Below are positions 7,071 to 14,237 of a stretch of DNA of 21,163 nucleotides, in pieces. The position numbers were made by a program, and so were the translations under genes. The notes below the pieces were generated by a model that was not told where the DNA came from, did no database searches, and worked only from the letters and a program-made list of their open reading frames with translations. Source of the DNA: Cryomorphaceae bacterium (GTDB lineage: Bacteria > Bacteroidota > Bacteroidia > Flavobacteriales > Schleiferiaceae); the NCBI GenBank assembly GCA_022565745.1, contig JAIUMB010000018.1:1-21163 (forward strand). The letters run 5' to 3'. Every line of letters begins with the position of its first letter. The stretch's first letter is position 1.

Positions 7071-7095
7071 ATTAAAATTTCTTAAGGAAATTAAT
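7071..7095. promoter_or_regulatory. inverted repeat in the divergent region before the histidine kinase
   Basis: AATTTC (7076-7081) and GAAATT (7087-7092) form a 6-bp dyad around TTAAG. ATT (7071-7073) and AAT (7093-7095) extend it past a two-base bulge. It lies between the metallophosphoesterase promoter and the kinase start at 7132, where an operator would be expected. Being AT-rich, it could be chance. Confidence 0.3.
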
Positions 7096-7131
7096 CTGCA
7101 ATTTAACACTTATCTCACGTCTTTGCACACG

Positions 7132-8463
7132 ATGTTTGCGCTTAGTTTTTTTAAAAATTTTTTTGTGAATCAGATACTTAAACTTGTTTTTCAACAAATA
7201 CTAGGGAGTAAAAAAGACTTTCAATTTCGCGAACGCCTCTTTCACGCGCTTTGCGTGTTTATGATTTTTCCAATATCACAAATCATCATACAAAATATTG
7301 CAATTGGACTATATGCACTAATACTTCCTTGGTCATTTGTCTTTCTCTATTTGTTGATGTGCTACAGCATTTCGAGATATTTTAAAAAGTTTGAGCTTGC
7401 TACTGTTCTTTTTGGAATTGGAACACTATTTATTATGTCGGTAAACTACATCTACAATGACGGAATAAATGGACCAACAATGATTGGAAGTTTTATACCA
7501 ATGACATTGCTTTTTGTGATTTCTAATACTCGGTTGAGAATAATTTGGGCCCTATTGTATGCATTGGTTTTTGGTCAATTGTTTTACTTAGAGTTCAACA
7601 ATACGGACTTCATTAAACCCGAATATCTTTCAGAAAAACATCGATATTTAGATGTTTATGGCACCTATGTATTCAGCCTTATCTCTGTTTTTATGATTGC
7701 CTGGTTTACACAAACGTCGCTGAAGAACGAGCAAAGAAAAACAAAACAACAATCTGAGAAACTGAAAAAAGAACGATATGCACTAAGGCAGTCAAACAGT
7801 CAGCTAAACAAACTCTTTTCCATTATCTCTCATGACTTAAGAAAGCCATTAGGGAACATCATTTCTTACTTAGATCTTCTTGACGATGACATGCTAAATG
7901 ACCGCGAGAAGGAACTTATCAAACAAGATTTATATCTAAACACAAAAAACACACATCAACTTTTAGAAAATTTACTGAATTGGTCTAGGGCACAAGAAAA
8001 TGGCTTTAATTTTTCTCCCTCTAAAATAAACTTCCACGATTTGCTTTTCAACACGCTTAGTATTTCAAAAGACCTAGCAAAACCAAAGAACATTTCAATA
8101 TTAGCTTCCTACGACACCAACACCATTGTAAAAGCAGACAAGAGCCTCGTTGAAATCATCATTAGAAACTTACTACAAAATGCCATTAAATTTTCTCCAG
8201 AAAACTCGACGATTTGGTTTAATGCAGAAATTAAAGATAACCAATTGGCATTTCAGATTATTGATGAAGGCGATGGGTTAAAAGACTTTGAAAAAGAGCA
8301 AATCAAAAAGAAAGCCACCGATCTCAGTTGGCATTCAACCAAAAACAATCACGGTCTTGGTCTACATCTCTGTGTGATGTGTGCTTCAACGCATAATGGT
8401 TACATTGAGGCTTTTGATAACCCAAAAGGAGGAACAATAATGAAGTTTACTATTGGTGCTTAA
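7132..8463 (+). CDS. orphan membrane sensor histidine kinase
   Basis: Two-component sensor kinase of 443 residues. The N-terminal half has about six hydrophobic segments between residues 35 and 195 with hardly any periplasmic loop, so the sensing module is a membrane-embedded domain of the kind that detects membrane or cytoplasmic cues. A short charged coiled-coil linker follows (about 198-225). The H-box is FSIISHDLRKPLGN with phospho-acceptor His234. The ATPase domain shows N-box N350 in NLLQNAIKFSPEN, G1 box DEGDGL (378-383) and G2 box NHGLGLHL (405-412). No response regulator lies beside it, so its partner is elsewhere. TTG 7123 would extend it by three residues; ATG 7132 is preferred. 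The 3' end overlaps pafA, on the other strand, by 14 bp. Signal unknown; phosphate sensing is possible from context but unproven. Confidence 0.93.
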   Translation: MFALSFFKNFFVNQILKLVFQQILGSKKDFQFRERLFHALCVFMIFPISQIIIQNIAIGLYALILPWSFVFLYLLMCYSISRYFKKFELATVLFGIGTLFIMSVNYIYNDGINGPTMIGSFIPMTLLFVISNTRLRIIWALLYALVFGQLFYLEFNNTDFIKPEYLSEKHRYLDVYGTYVFSLISVFMIAWFTQTSLKNEQRKTKQQSEKLKKERYALRQSNSQLNKLFSIISHDLRKPLGNIISYLDLLDDDMLNDREKELIKQDLYLNTKNTHQLLENLLNWSRAQENGFNFSPSKINFHDLLFNTLSISKDLAKPKNISILASYDTNTIVKADKSLVEIIIRNLLQNAIKFSPENSTIWFNAEIKDNQLAFQIIDEGDGLKDFEKEQIKKKATDLSWHSTKNNHGLGLHLCVMCASTHNGYIEAFDNPKGGTIMKFTIGA

Positions 8464-10111
8464 GCATGATAGGCAATCTCGATATCCCTAAATTGCCATT
8501 GGGGTTCCCCATGCGGAGCATATTGCTAATGGTAGGTGCAATATCAATAATTTCAACCGCTTCAAACGACTCTCCTGCTGGCACATTTTTACCAAACATA
8601 ATCCATGGCACACGGGTATCATAACTGTAACCTGTTCCGTGGGTTGTTCCTTTTACTTGCCACGTCATTTCTAGGTAAGATGGGTGTAGAGCAACGATAA
8701 CATCTCCACTTCTTCCATCCATTAAGCCTCTATCAATTTTTCCTTTTAATCCTTGGCTAAATTCTGTATTAAAGTAAACATCATAGGAATGGGCAAACAA
8801 CACGCCTGGAAACGATCTACAAACGTCTACAATGGTGTTAATAACCGCCTCTTTTTGGAGTTTTGCCGATTTAATGTTTTCGTCGTTTAAATAAAACTGT
8901 AAATTGCGATAATCGTCAATCAAATCTACACGTCCGTACTTTGACTGTAAAACAGACTGCACCATGTCGAGCAGCTCACCCTTTTCCAACCCTGCGGGTA
9001 TTCTTACTGATTCTGAAAAACCTACAGCATCGGCGGCACCGTGATCGGCTGTTAAAAATAACACATACCCATCTTCGCCAAGTGTACGGTCGAGGACATC
9101 GAGAAAATCACCTAGTTCTTTGTCGAAACGAAGGTATTGGTCGGCAATTTCTACAGACCGAGGCCCAAATTGATGCCCAATATAATCTGGCGAAGAAAAG
9201 CTAACAGTAAGCATGTCCGTAACCCCTCGTTGTCCGAGTTTTTCATGACGAATAGCTTCCTCTGCCATTTCAAAGGTAATGGTATTGCCCCAAGGCGTAT
9301 TTTTAATCAGACTATTACCAAGTTTTTTATACAAAACCGGAAGTGGGTATGGAAATGTACTGCGCGACATGCCCGTAAAAGGCATCTCAAACGCCACATC
9401 GTCGTCGGTGGCAACTGAGGCATAGTCTTCCAGCGGCAATAGTGTTTCCCAGGGTGCCTGCATGTACTTCCCTGGTTGTTTTTTGGCATTGTAATTCTCA
9501 ACCCATTCAGGCAATGTATCCATATAATAATTAGAAGTGATCCACTTACCGGAACCACCATCGTACCAGTATGCGGCATTTGCAGTGTGTCCCGCAGGTA
9601 AAATGGCTCCCCTATCTTTTAAAGCTATACCAATGGTTTTAGACCGGAAATTCGTGAACAAGCGCCACTCATCGGTAAAGGTGGTTGTAAGCATATTGGC
9701 CGGCGACATTTTCCCCTCTTTACCGCCTGCTCCAACACCTTCGACCTTGTTGTCTTGGGTAACGTACATCTTCTCTTTGGTTTCCTTCACAAACCAATTG
9801 TTGGCAATAATGCCATGAATAGAGGGGGTGGTTCCCGTAAAAATACTAGCATGCCCGGGCCCTGTATAAGTAGGCACATAAGGGAAGTTTGTGTTGTGGA
9901 AGTGAAAACCTTCCCGCATCAAACGCTTCAAGCCATTGTCGCCGTATAAATCTTCATAGCGATACAAATAATCATAACGCATTTGATCTACAACGATACC
10001 TACAACCAATTTAGGTCTTTCACTTATATCAGAAGGGGGCGTTTCACTGGTTGTACTGCTACACGATGAAACAAATAATAAGACACTCAAGCATTTAAAA
10101 TAACGAAGCAT
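8450..10111 (-). CDS. pafA: PafA-type alkaline phosphatase, lipoprotein
   Basis: Zinc-dependent phosphomonoesterase of the alkaline phosphatase superfamily, 553 residues. The signal peptide ends in LLFVSSC, a type II (lipoprotein) site with Cys17, so the enzyme should be anchored to a membrane facing the periplasm or the surface. The nucleophile is Thr83 in PTYTGPGHAS, with Asn104 in IIANNW and K165-x-R167 in LKDRGAI, the K/R pair that marks phosphomonoesterases of the PafA group rather than diesterase NPPs. Zinc ligands are D42 (VVDQMRYD), D309 and H313 (SPDYIGHQ), D356-H357 (TADHGA) and H491 (GTTHGTG). Their spacing follows characterised Elizabethkingia PafA nearly exactly. It would release phosphate from organic phosphoesters without phosphate repression in many Bacteroidota. 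Its stop TAG (8452-8450) lies inside the convergent kinase gene. Upstream dioxygenase gene ends 65 bp before its start. Confidence 0.93.
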   Translation of the reverse strand: MLRYFKCLSVLLFVSSCSSTTSETPPSDISERPKLVVGIVVDQMRYDYLYRYEDLYGDNGLKRLMREGFHFHNTNFPYVPTYTGPGHASIFTGTTPSIHGIIANNWFVKETKEKMYVTQDNKVEGVGAGGKEGKMSPANMLTTTFTDEWRLFTNFRSKTIGIALKDRGAILPAGHTANAAYWYDGGSGKWITSNYYMDTLPEWVENYNAKKQPGKYMQAPWETLLPLEDYASVATDDDVAFEMPFTGMSRSTFPYPLPVLYKKLGNSLIKNTPWGNTITFEMAEEAIRHEKLGQRGVTDMLTVSFSSPDYIGHQFGPRSVEIADQYLRFDKELGDFLDVLDRTLGEDGYVLFLTADHGAADAVGFSESVRIPAGLEKGELLDMVQSVLQSKYGRVDLIDDYRNLQFYLNDENIKSAKLQKEAVINTIVDVCRSFPGVLFAHSYDVYFNTEFSQGLKGKIDRGLMDGRSGDVIVALHPSYLEMTWQVKGTTHGTGYSYDTRVPWIMFGKNVPAGESFEAVEIIDIAPTISNMLRMGNPNGNLGISRLPIMLKHQ

Positions 10112-10176
10112 AATGTATTGACTTTTTGCAAATATTCATCTAGACCCTTGCAACGATTGTTACCCAAACATTATTT

Positions 10177-11133
10177 TTACTTTAGGCCGATTTCTCTCAA
10201 TCGTTCGTCGAGATATTCGCCAGCAGTAATGTCATCATACAAACGAGGTTGCTGCTCAGATATGCAATTACCCAAGACGTTCAAGGGCATGTCTGAACGC
10301 GGATGAAGGAAAAAGGGAATACTGAAACGCGATTGCCCCCACTTTTCACGAGGGGGGTTGACGACTCGATGCGTGGTTGATCGCAATTTATTGTTGGTCA
10401 ATCGCTGCAGCATATCACCAACATTGACCACAATCATATCTGGCAGCGCAGTAACGGGTACCCATTCGCCTTGTCTACTCAACACCTCTAGTCCCTCAGC
10501 TGAAGCTCCCATCAATAAGGTAATCAAATTGATATCTTCGTGTTCTGCTGCACGTACAGCATCTCCTGGATCCGAGTCAATTGGTGGATAGTGAATGGCG
10601 CGAAGAATGCTATTACCTGCCTTTACCCATTTATCAAAATAACTGTCTTCTAACCCCATGTAGATGGCCAGCGCTTTTAACACCTCTATCCCAGTTTTTT
10701 CCAAGGTTTGGTATGCTTCCTTGCCTTTGGCGTTAAAGAGCGGTAATTCTTCTACCAATATGTTATCCGGATAAACATCGGCAACGGTTTGGGTTGTTTG
10801 CGTATCGTACTGTCCGAATTGCCAAAACTCCTTTAAATCTCCCGTATTTCTTCCCTTGGCATGCTCTCTGCCAAAGGGCGTATATCCCCGTTGACCAGCC
10901 AATTGCGGAATGCTGTATTTACCCTTGACACCTTCGGGCAAATTAAAAAACGCTTCAACTTGTGTGTATAGGTCCTTGACCAAAGCGTCGCTTAAGCCAT
11001 GGTTTCTCAATGCCACAAAACCTATGTCTTCATAGGCTTTTCCTATAGATTGAATAAATGCTTGACGTCTTACTGGGTCTCCTGAAGTAAAGTCGTGTAA
11101 GTCAAGAGCGGGAATGCCAATGTTTTTCTGCAT
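10177..11133 (-). CDS. isopenicillin-N-synthase-family Fe(II)/2-oxoglutarate oxygenase
   Basis: 318-residue non-haem iron dioxygenase with a DIOX_N-like N-terminal half (IPALDLHDF at 7-15, FVALRNHGL at 39-47) and a double-stranded beta-helix C-terminal half. The facial triad is visible as H198-x-D200 (AEHEDINL) and H255 (RSTTHRVVNPP), followed by R269-x-S271 (SRFSIPFF), the co-substrate carboxylate-binding pair of the family. TPFGREHAKG in the middle matches the family signature. The substrate cannot be told; the group covers hydroxylases, desaturases and ring-forming enzymes. No biosynthetic cluster surrounds it, so an isolated housekeeping or detoxification role is likelier than antibiotic synthesis. 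It starts 4 bp after the TraB/GumN gene ends, suggesting co-transcription. Confidence 0.92.
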   Translation of the reverse strand: MQKNIGIPALDLHDFTSGDPVRRQAFIQSIGKAYEDIGFVALRNHGLSDALVKDLYTQVEAFFNLPEGVKGKYSIPQLAGQRGYTPFGREHAKGRNTGDLKEFWQFGQYDTQTTQTVADVYPDNILVEELPLFNAKGKEAYQTLEKTGIEVLKALAIYMGLEDSYFDKWVKAGNSILRAIHYPPIDSDPGDAVRAAEHEDINLITLLMGASAEGLEVLSRQGEWVPVTALPDMIVVNVGDMLQRLTNNKLRSTTHRVVNPPREKWGQSRFSIPFFLHPRSDMPLNVLGNCISEQQPRLYDDITAGEYLDERLREIGLK

Positions 11134-11137
11134 TTGA

Positions 11138-11995
11138 TTAGAGTGGTTTTACTTTATAACCCATTTTTTTTAATCCTTCTAAAATGCCTTTATCTCCTGG
11201 TAAATGCGCGGCACCTACTGCTATAAAGGAGGGAGATTGTTTCATGATTGCTGGTAACTTTTTTAACCATTCCTCATTTCTGTCACCGAGAATTAAGTCA
11301 TCAAAACCTGAGAAGGTAGGGTCTTTTTTGGTAATTTGCAGAATCTTATCGATATTTCCTGAGGTATATGCATCTGTTAACATGCGGTATTCTGCTGCGG
11401 CATTGTGGTGGTTCATCGCCATTGATTCAAGCATTTTCAATTGATCTTCTATGGAAACTTCATCGAAAAGTCCCAACTGAAAATCTAATGTCTCAAGTGC
11501 CTTAATGGGTATGCCCTGCTCCTTAGCCATATCTACCAAAGCCGTCTCAAAAGACTTGATATCGCTACAAGGAAAAGACGCTTGTACGAGCATCATACTT
11601 ACAATGATGGGCTTCATTATCTTGAGTTGCTTGAATTCAATATTCAAAGCATTCACCAGAATCTGGTCAATAATTTCCGTGGTTTCCTGCGAAAGCATGG
11701 TGTAGTTTTCCTCCATTGCAGGATCAATCAGCTTGCTCATCATCGTCTGCTGCATGGTTGTATCGGTGATATCCATCTCCAAGTACAGCAATTTTGTAGC
11801 CTGTAATGCTTGAGGAAGCTCGTCGGGCATAACAAAGTCTTCCGCACAAATCATGTGCATGGTTCCAAAAATAAAACTCGGCTGTTTCAATCCATTTCCT
11901 TCAACCTTGTATAAAAGTCCTTGCGCAAATGCAGACTCCGAAGCCAAAACAAGCAGTAAAAGAATGGTTACCTGCTTAAAAAAATTATGTATCAT
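11138..11995 (-). CDS. TraB/GumN family protein (secreted)
   Basis: 285-residue exported protein of the TraB/GumN (Tiki-related) superfamily. Residues 1-24 are a signal peptide ending SAFAQ. The hallmark motifs are present: GTMH (44-47), a Glu near E150 in KSFETAL, the RNEEW element (239-243) and GAAHL (261-265) close to the C-terminus. C50 and C143 could form a disulfide. Tiki relatives are metalloproteases and these conserved Gly-x-x-His and Glu positions match the proposed catalytic groups, but the activity of bacterial TraB/GumN proteins is unsettled. It lies 23 bp after the META-domain gene and 4 bp before the dioxygenase, as part of a same-strand run. Confidence 0.92.
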   Translation of the reverse strand: MIHNFFKQVTILLLLVLASESAFAQGLLYKVEGNGLKQPSFIFGTMHMICAEDFVMPDELPQALQATKLLYLEMDITDTTMQQTMMSKLIDPAMEENYTMLSQETTEIIDQILVNALNIEFKQLKIMKPIIVSMMLVQASFPCSDIKSFETALVDMAKEQGIPIKALETLDFQLGLFDEVSIEDQLKMLESMAMNHHNAAAEYRMLTDAYTSGNIDKILQITKKDPTFSGFDDLILGDRNEEWLKKLPAIMKQSPSFIAVGAAHLPGDKGILEGLKKMGYKVKPL

Positions 11996-12018
11996 GTTAT
12001 TAAAGGTGTTATTATTGA

Positions 12019-12912
12019 TTAATTACTGCGCTTTTCAAAGACAATATCATTTCCCATGGGGAAGTCAAAAATCAATCGGTTTCCCTCCAAACGATATTGC
12101 ATCGCTTTTTGAAGGTGAGAAATGATGTCTGGTTTGTCTTGGCAAAACATTTTTGTCATGGCATAGGAAGACATATCAATTTTAAAACCAATTTGCTTGA
12201 ACGGACCAAAGAAACGGTTGCAACCAGCAAATCCTTGAACCTGCATTGAGTCCAAGCGAAAGGTCATGGATGGCAATTGGGAACCGTAAACTTCTGGCAT
12301 GATGTCATCAAAACCGTTGACTTCCGACAAAACCCAGTGGCCATGCAAACGGTGATCGTAGTAAAAGTTGCCCCAAAATGCTAAATGGGTGGTGTCGGTG
12401 GTATTTTTCTTTATCAACTTCACATCAAAGTAAGACAGTGAATCGTTATCACCTTGTCTCATGGCTAAATCCCCTACCGGTTGAGACGACGGTTCATCTG
12501 CTTTTAAAGAGTCTGCAAAATGAATGATAAGCATTCGGTATTGATCATCATCGCCGATAAATGCTGTACGGTTTTGGCGGTCTTTTTCTTTTCTCATTTC
12601 ACCGTTAAACCTAACAATACTTTCACCTATTGCCGCTTTAAACTGAGCTTGAAAAAGATCTTCTTCTATTTGGTGATCGGCTTGATCGAGTATCAGTGCC
12701 ATACCCAACTCTTGATTTTCAAGCGTTAAAACATGGTTGCTTTGCAATTGCATGACGCTTTGTCGATGCTGAGGATTTTCGGGAAGTGGATCCACAAATA
12801 CAAAGTCGGCTGAAGCCGCTTGGTCTTCATCACTGGTTTCCGCCACATTTTTAGTCTTACAAGACAAGGCGACAATAAAGACTAGGGAGATTAAAAATGC
12901 TCTATTCAGCAT
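12019..12912 (-). CDS. META-domain lipoprotein
   Basis: 297-residue envelope lipoprotein. The signal peptide MLNRAFLISLVFIVALSC has a lipobox with Cys18, followed by an acidic spacer. Residues about 30-190 are a polar region I do not recognise. From about 190 comes a META (HslJ-like) domain, recognised by HGHWVLSEVNG, MTFRLDSMQVQGFAGCNRFF and the terminal LIFDFPMGNDIVFEK; the conserved phrase GxxGCNxFxG is intact. META domains are found in heat-shock-linked and motility-linked lipoproteins, with no enzymatic role known. Two further cysteines in the domain (FAGCNRFF and MFCQDKP) may bond. It lies 53 bp downstream of trmH and may share its transcript or have a weak promoter of its own. Confidence 0.88.
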   Translation of the reverse strand: MLNRAFLISLVFIVALSCKTKNVAETSDEDQAASADFVFVDPLPENPQHRQSVMQLQSNHVLTLENQELGMALILDQADHQIEEDLFQAQFKAAIGESIVRFNGEMRKEKDRQNRTAFIGDDDQYRMLIIHFADSLKADEPSSQPVGDLAMRQGDNDSLSYFDVKLIKKNTTDTTHLAFWGNFYYDHRLHGHWVLSEVNGFDDIMPEVYGSQLPSMTFRLDSMQVQGFAGCNRFFGPFKQIGFKIDMSSYAMTKMFCQDKPDIISHLQKAMQYRLEGNRLIFDFPMGNDIVFEKRSN

Positions 12913-12965
12913 GTTGTTTTTAGTATTTAGAATTGGTCACGAAAGTAACAAAAAAAAATCACTTA

Positions 12966-13688
12966 TTATTGAGTCATTTCAAGCTGCCACCGCACGAGTT
13001 GCTCTTTGCCTTTGGGTATTGACTGAATGATCCACTTGAGCAACAGCGATTGTTTGTATGGTTCATCTAAAAGATATGGCGTTTGCAATTCTTCTAAGCG
13101 TTGTCGCAAGGTTTGCAAAATGATGGCGGCACTTACAGAAACATTGTAGCTTTCGGTAAATCCCCGCATAGGAATAGATACAAAGTTATCCATATTGGAT
13201 TTTAAATCCGAGTGAAGTCCCATTTTTTCAGCACCAAAAAAAATGGCTAAAGGCTTGTTCAGTGGCAAAGTCTCTGCGGTAAAGCCTTCACTATGGGGAC
13301 AGGCGCCAACCAAGGCGTAACCTCTATCTCTGTAATGTTGAAGTGCCAACTGCATGGGATCATCATAGCGGGCATCAAAAAACGTTTTGTCCACCCACTT
13401 TTGCGCACCTTTTGCAATACCGGGTGCCATTTTATAGCGATTTAAACGTTCAACAATACCGACTTCTTGAAAACCACAACACTCTGCCGTGCGTACAATG
13501 GCCCCCGCATTTTGTTCTTGATAGAGGTCTTCCATAACAGGAACAATAAAATTCGACCTATTATTCAATATGATTTTCAATCGATTAAGTCGTCGTTCGG
13601 TGATTTTAGGAGCAAAAAAGTCTATGGCTTGGCCAATATCAGAATCTGGTATTGAAATGTCTGAAAAAGGTTTTTTTGAAAGGTTCAT
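12966..13688 (-). CDS. trmH: SpoU/TrmH-family RNA 2'-O-methyltransferase
   Basis: 240-residue SPOUT-class methyltransferase using S-adenosylmethionine, most likely modifying G18 of tRNA. The three family motifs are visible: motif 1 NAGAIVRTAECCGF with N60 and R66, motif 2 IFFGAEKMGL (149-158) and motif 3 IPMRGFTESYNVSVSAA with N182 and S184, which form the trefoil knot. The C-terminal helical extension (about 195-240) is typical of TrmH proper. A TTG at 13709 would add seven residues but overlaps the candidate -7 box at 13714-13707; ATG 13688 (MNLSKKPF) is preferred. Specificity for G18 is assumed from similarity; 23S rRNA targets are possible. The divergent TPR/PBP operon starts only 30 bp away. 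Confidence 0.9.
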   Translation of the reverse strand: MNLSKKPFSDISIPDSDIGQAIDFFAPKITERRLNRLKIILNNRSNFIVPVMEDLYQEQNAGAIVRTAECCGFQEVGIVERLNRYKMAPGIAKGAQKWVDKTFFDARYDDPMQLALQHYRDRGYALVGACPHSEGFTAETLPLNKPLAIFFGAEKMGLHSDLKSNMDNFVSIPMRGFTESYNVSVSAAIILQTLRQRLEELQTPYLLDEPYKQSLLLKWIIQSIPKGKEQLVRWQLEMTQ

Positions 13689-13703
13689 ACGGTCGTATTT
13701 TTG
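13675..13703 (+). promoter_or_regulatory. promoter of the TPR-PBP operon
   Basis: TTTG at 13675-13678 and TATTTTTG followed by C at 13696-13703, 17 bp apart, match the Bacteroidota pattern. Transcription would begin near 13710, giving a leader of about 9 bases to ATG 13719. The upstream element lies within the trmH coding region. Confidence 0.6.
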
Positions 13704-13706
13704 CAG

Positions 13707-13714
13707 CAAATATT
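13707..13714 (-). promoter_or_regulatory. candidate -7 box for trmH
   Basis: The reverse strand from 13714 to 13707 reads AATATTTG followed by C, one mismatch from TAnnTTTGC. A start near 13700 would leave about 12 bases to ATG 13688. No upstream TTTG at proper spacing was found. It faces the + promoter box only 3 bp away. Confidence 0.35.
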
Positions 13715-13718
13715 TAAC

Positions 13719-14234
13719 ATGCTTAATAAAATCATTCGTCTCGGACTCACATCACTCATCATCGTTTGGAGTGTTTTTCAATTTGCCGACGGCAACATTG
13801 GCAATGGTATATCTTTAATATTATTGGCATCACTGGTGTTTCTCACTTACTTGCGAAATGAGAACATCATTATGGCATTGTGGCACTTGCGCAAAAATAA
13901 CATCGACAAGGCCGAACGGGCACTAAATCGCATCAAAAACCCTGAGAAAAGTTTGATTAAAAGTCAAGCCGCGTATTACTATTTACTCAAAGGTATGTTG
14001 GAATCTCAGCGAGGCGTTGGTAAATCTGAAACTTTGCTCAAGAAATCGCTTAACATGGGGTTGCGAAGTAAAAGTGATCAAGCCCTGGCCAAATTAAACC
14101 TTGCCGGTATAGCGCTTTCACGCAGACGTAAGCGCGAGGCACAAATACTTCTCACCGAAGTGAAAAAACTGGATGAGAAAAAGATGTTTGCTGAACAAGT
14201 GCGAATGATAAAGGAGCAAATGAAAAAAATATAA
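13719..14234 (+). CDS. small membrane protein with TPR-like cytoplasmic region
   Basis: 171-residue protein not assigned to a named family. Two hydrophobic segments lie at about 5-22 and 30-45, separated by a short FADGNIGNG turn, forming a hairpin anchor. From about residue 48 the protein is helical and charged, with alternating helices (KAERALNRIK, AYYYLLKGMLESQRG, AEQVRMIKEQMKK) resembling two or three tetratricopeptide repeats. The ATG at 13719 follows the -7 box 13696-13703; a TTG at 13701 overlaps that box and is rejected. It is 3 bp upstream of the penicillin-binding protein gene, so the two are presumably translated from one message and this protein may assist or scaffold the cell-wall enzyme; that is inference. 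Confidence 0.8.
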   Translation: MLNKIIRLGLTSLIIVWSVFQFADGNIGNGISLILLASLVFLTYLRNENIIMALWHLRKNNIDKAERALNRIKNPEKSLIKSQAAYYYLLKGMLESQRGVGKSETLLKKSLNMGLRSKSDQALAKLNLAGIALSRRRKREAQILLTEVKKLDEKKMFAEQVRMIKEQMKKI

Positions 14235-14237
14235 GGC

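Noticed and set aside
10177..11133. Beta-lactam antibiotic biosynthesis
   Set aside because: The protein belongs to the broad isopenicillin-N-synthase-like family, but no ACV synthetase or other pathway gene is present.
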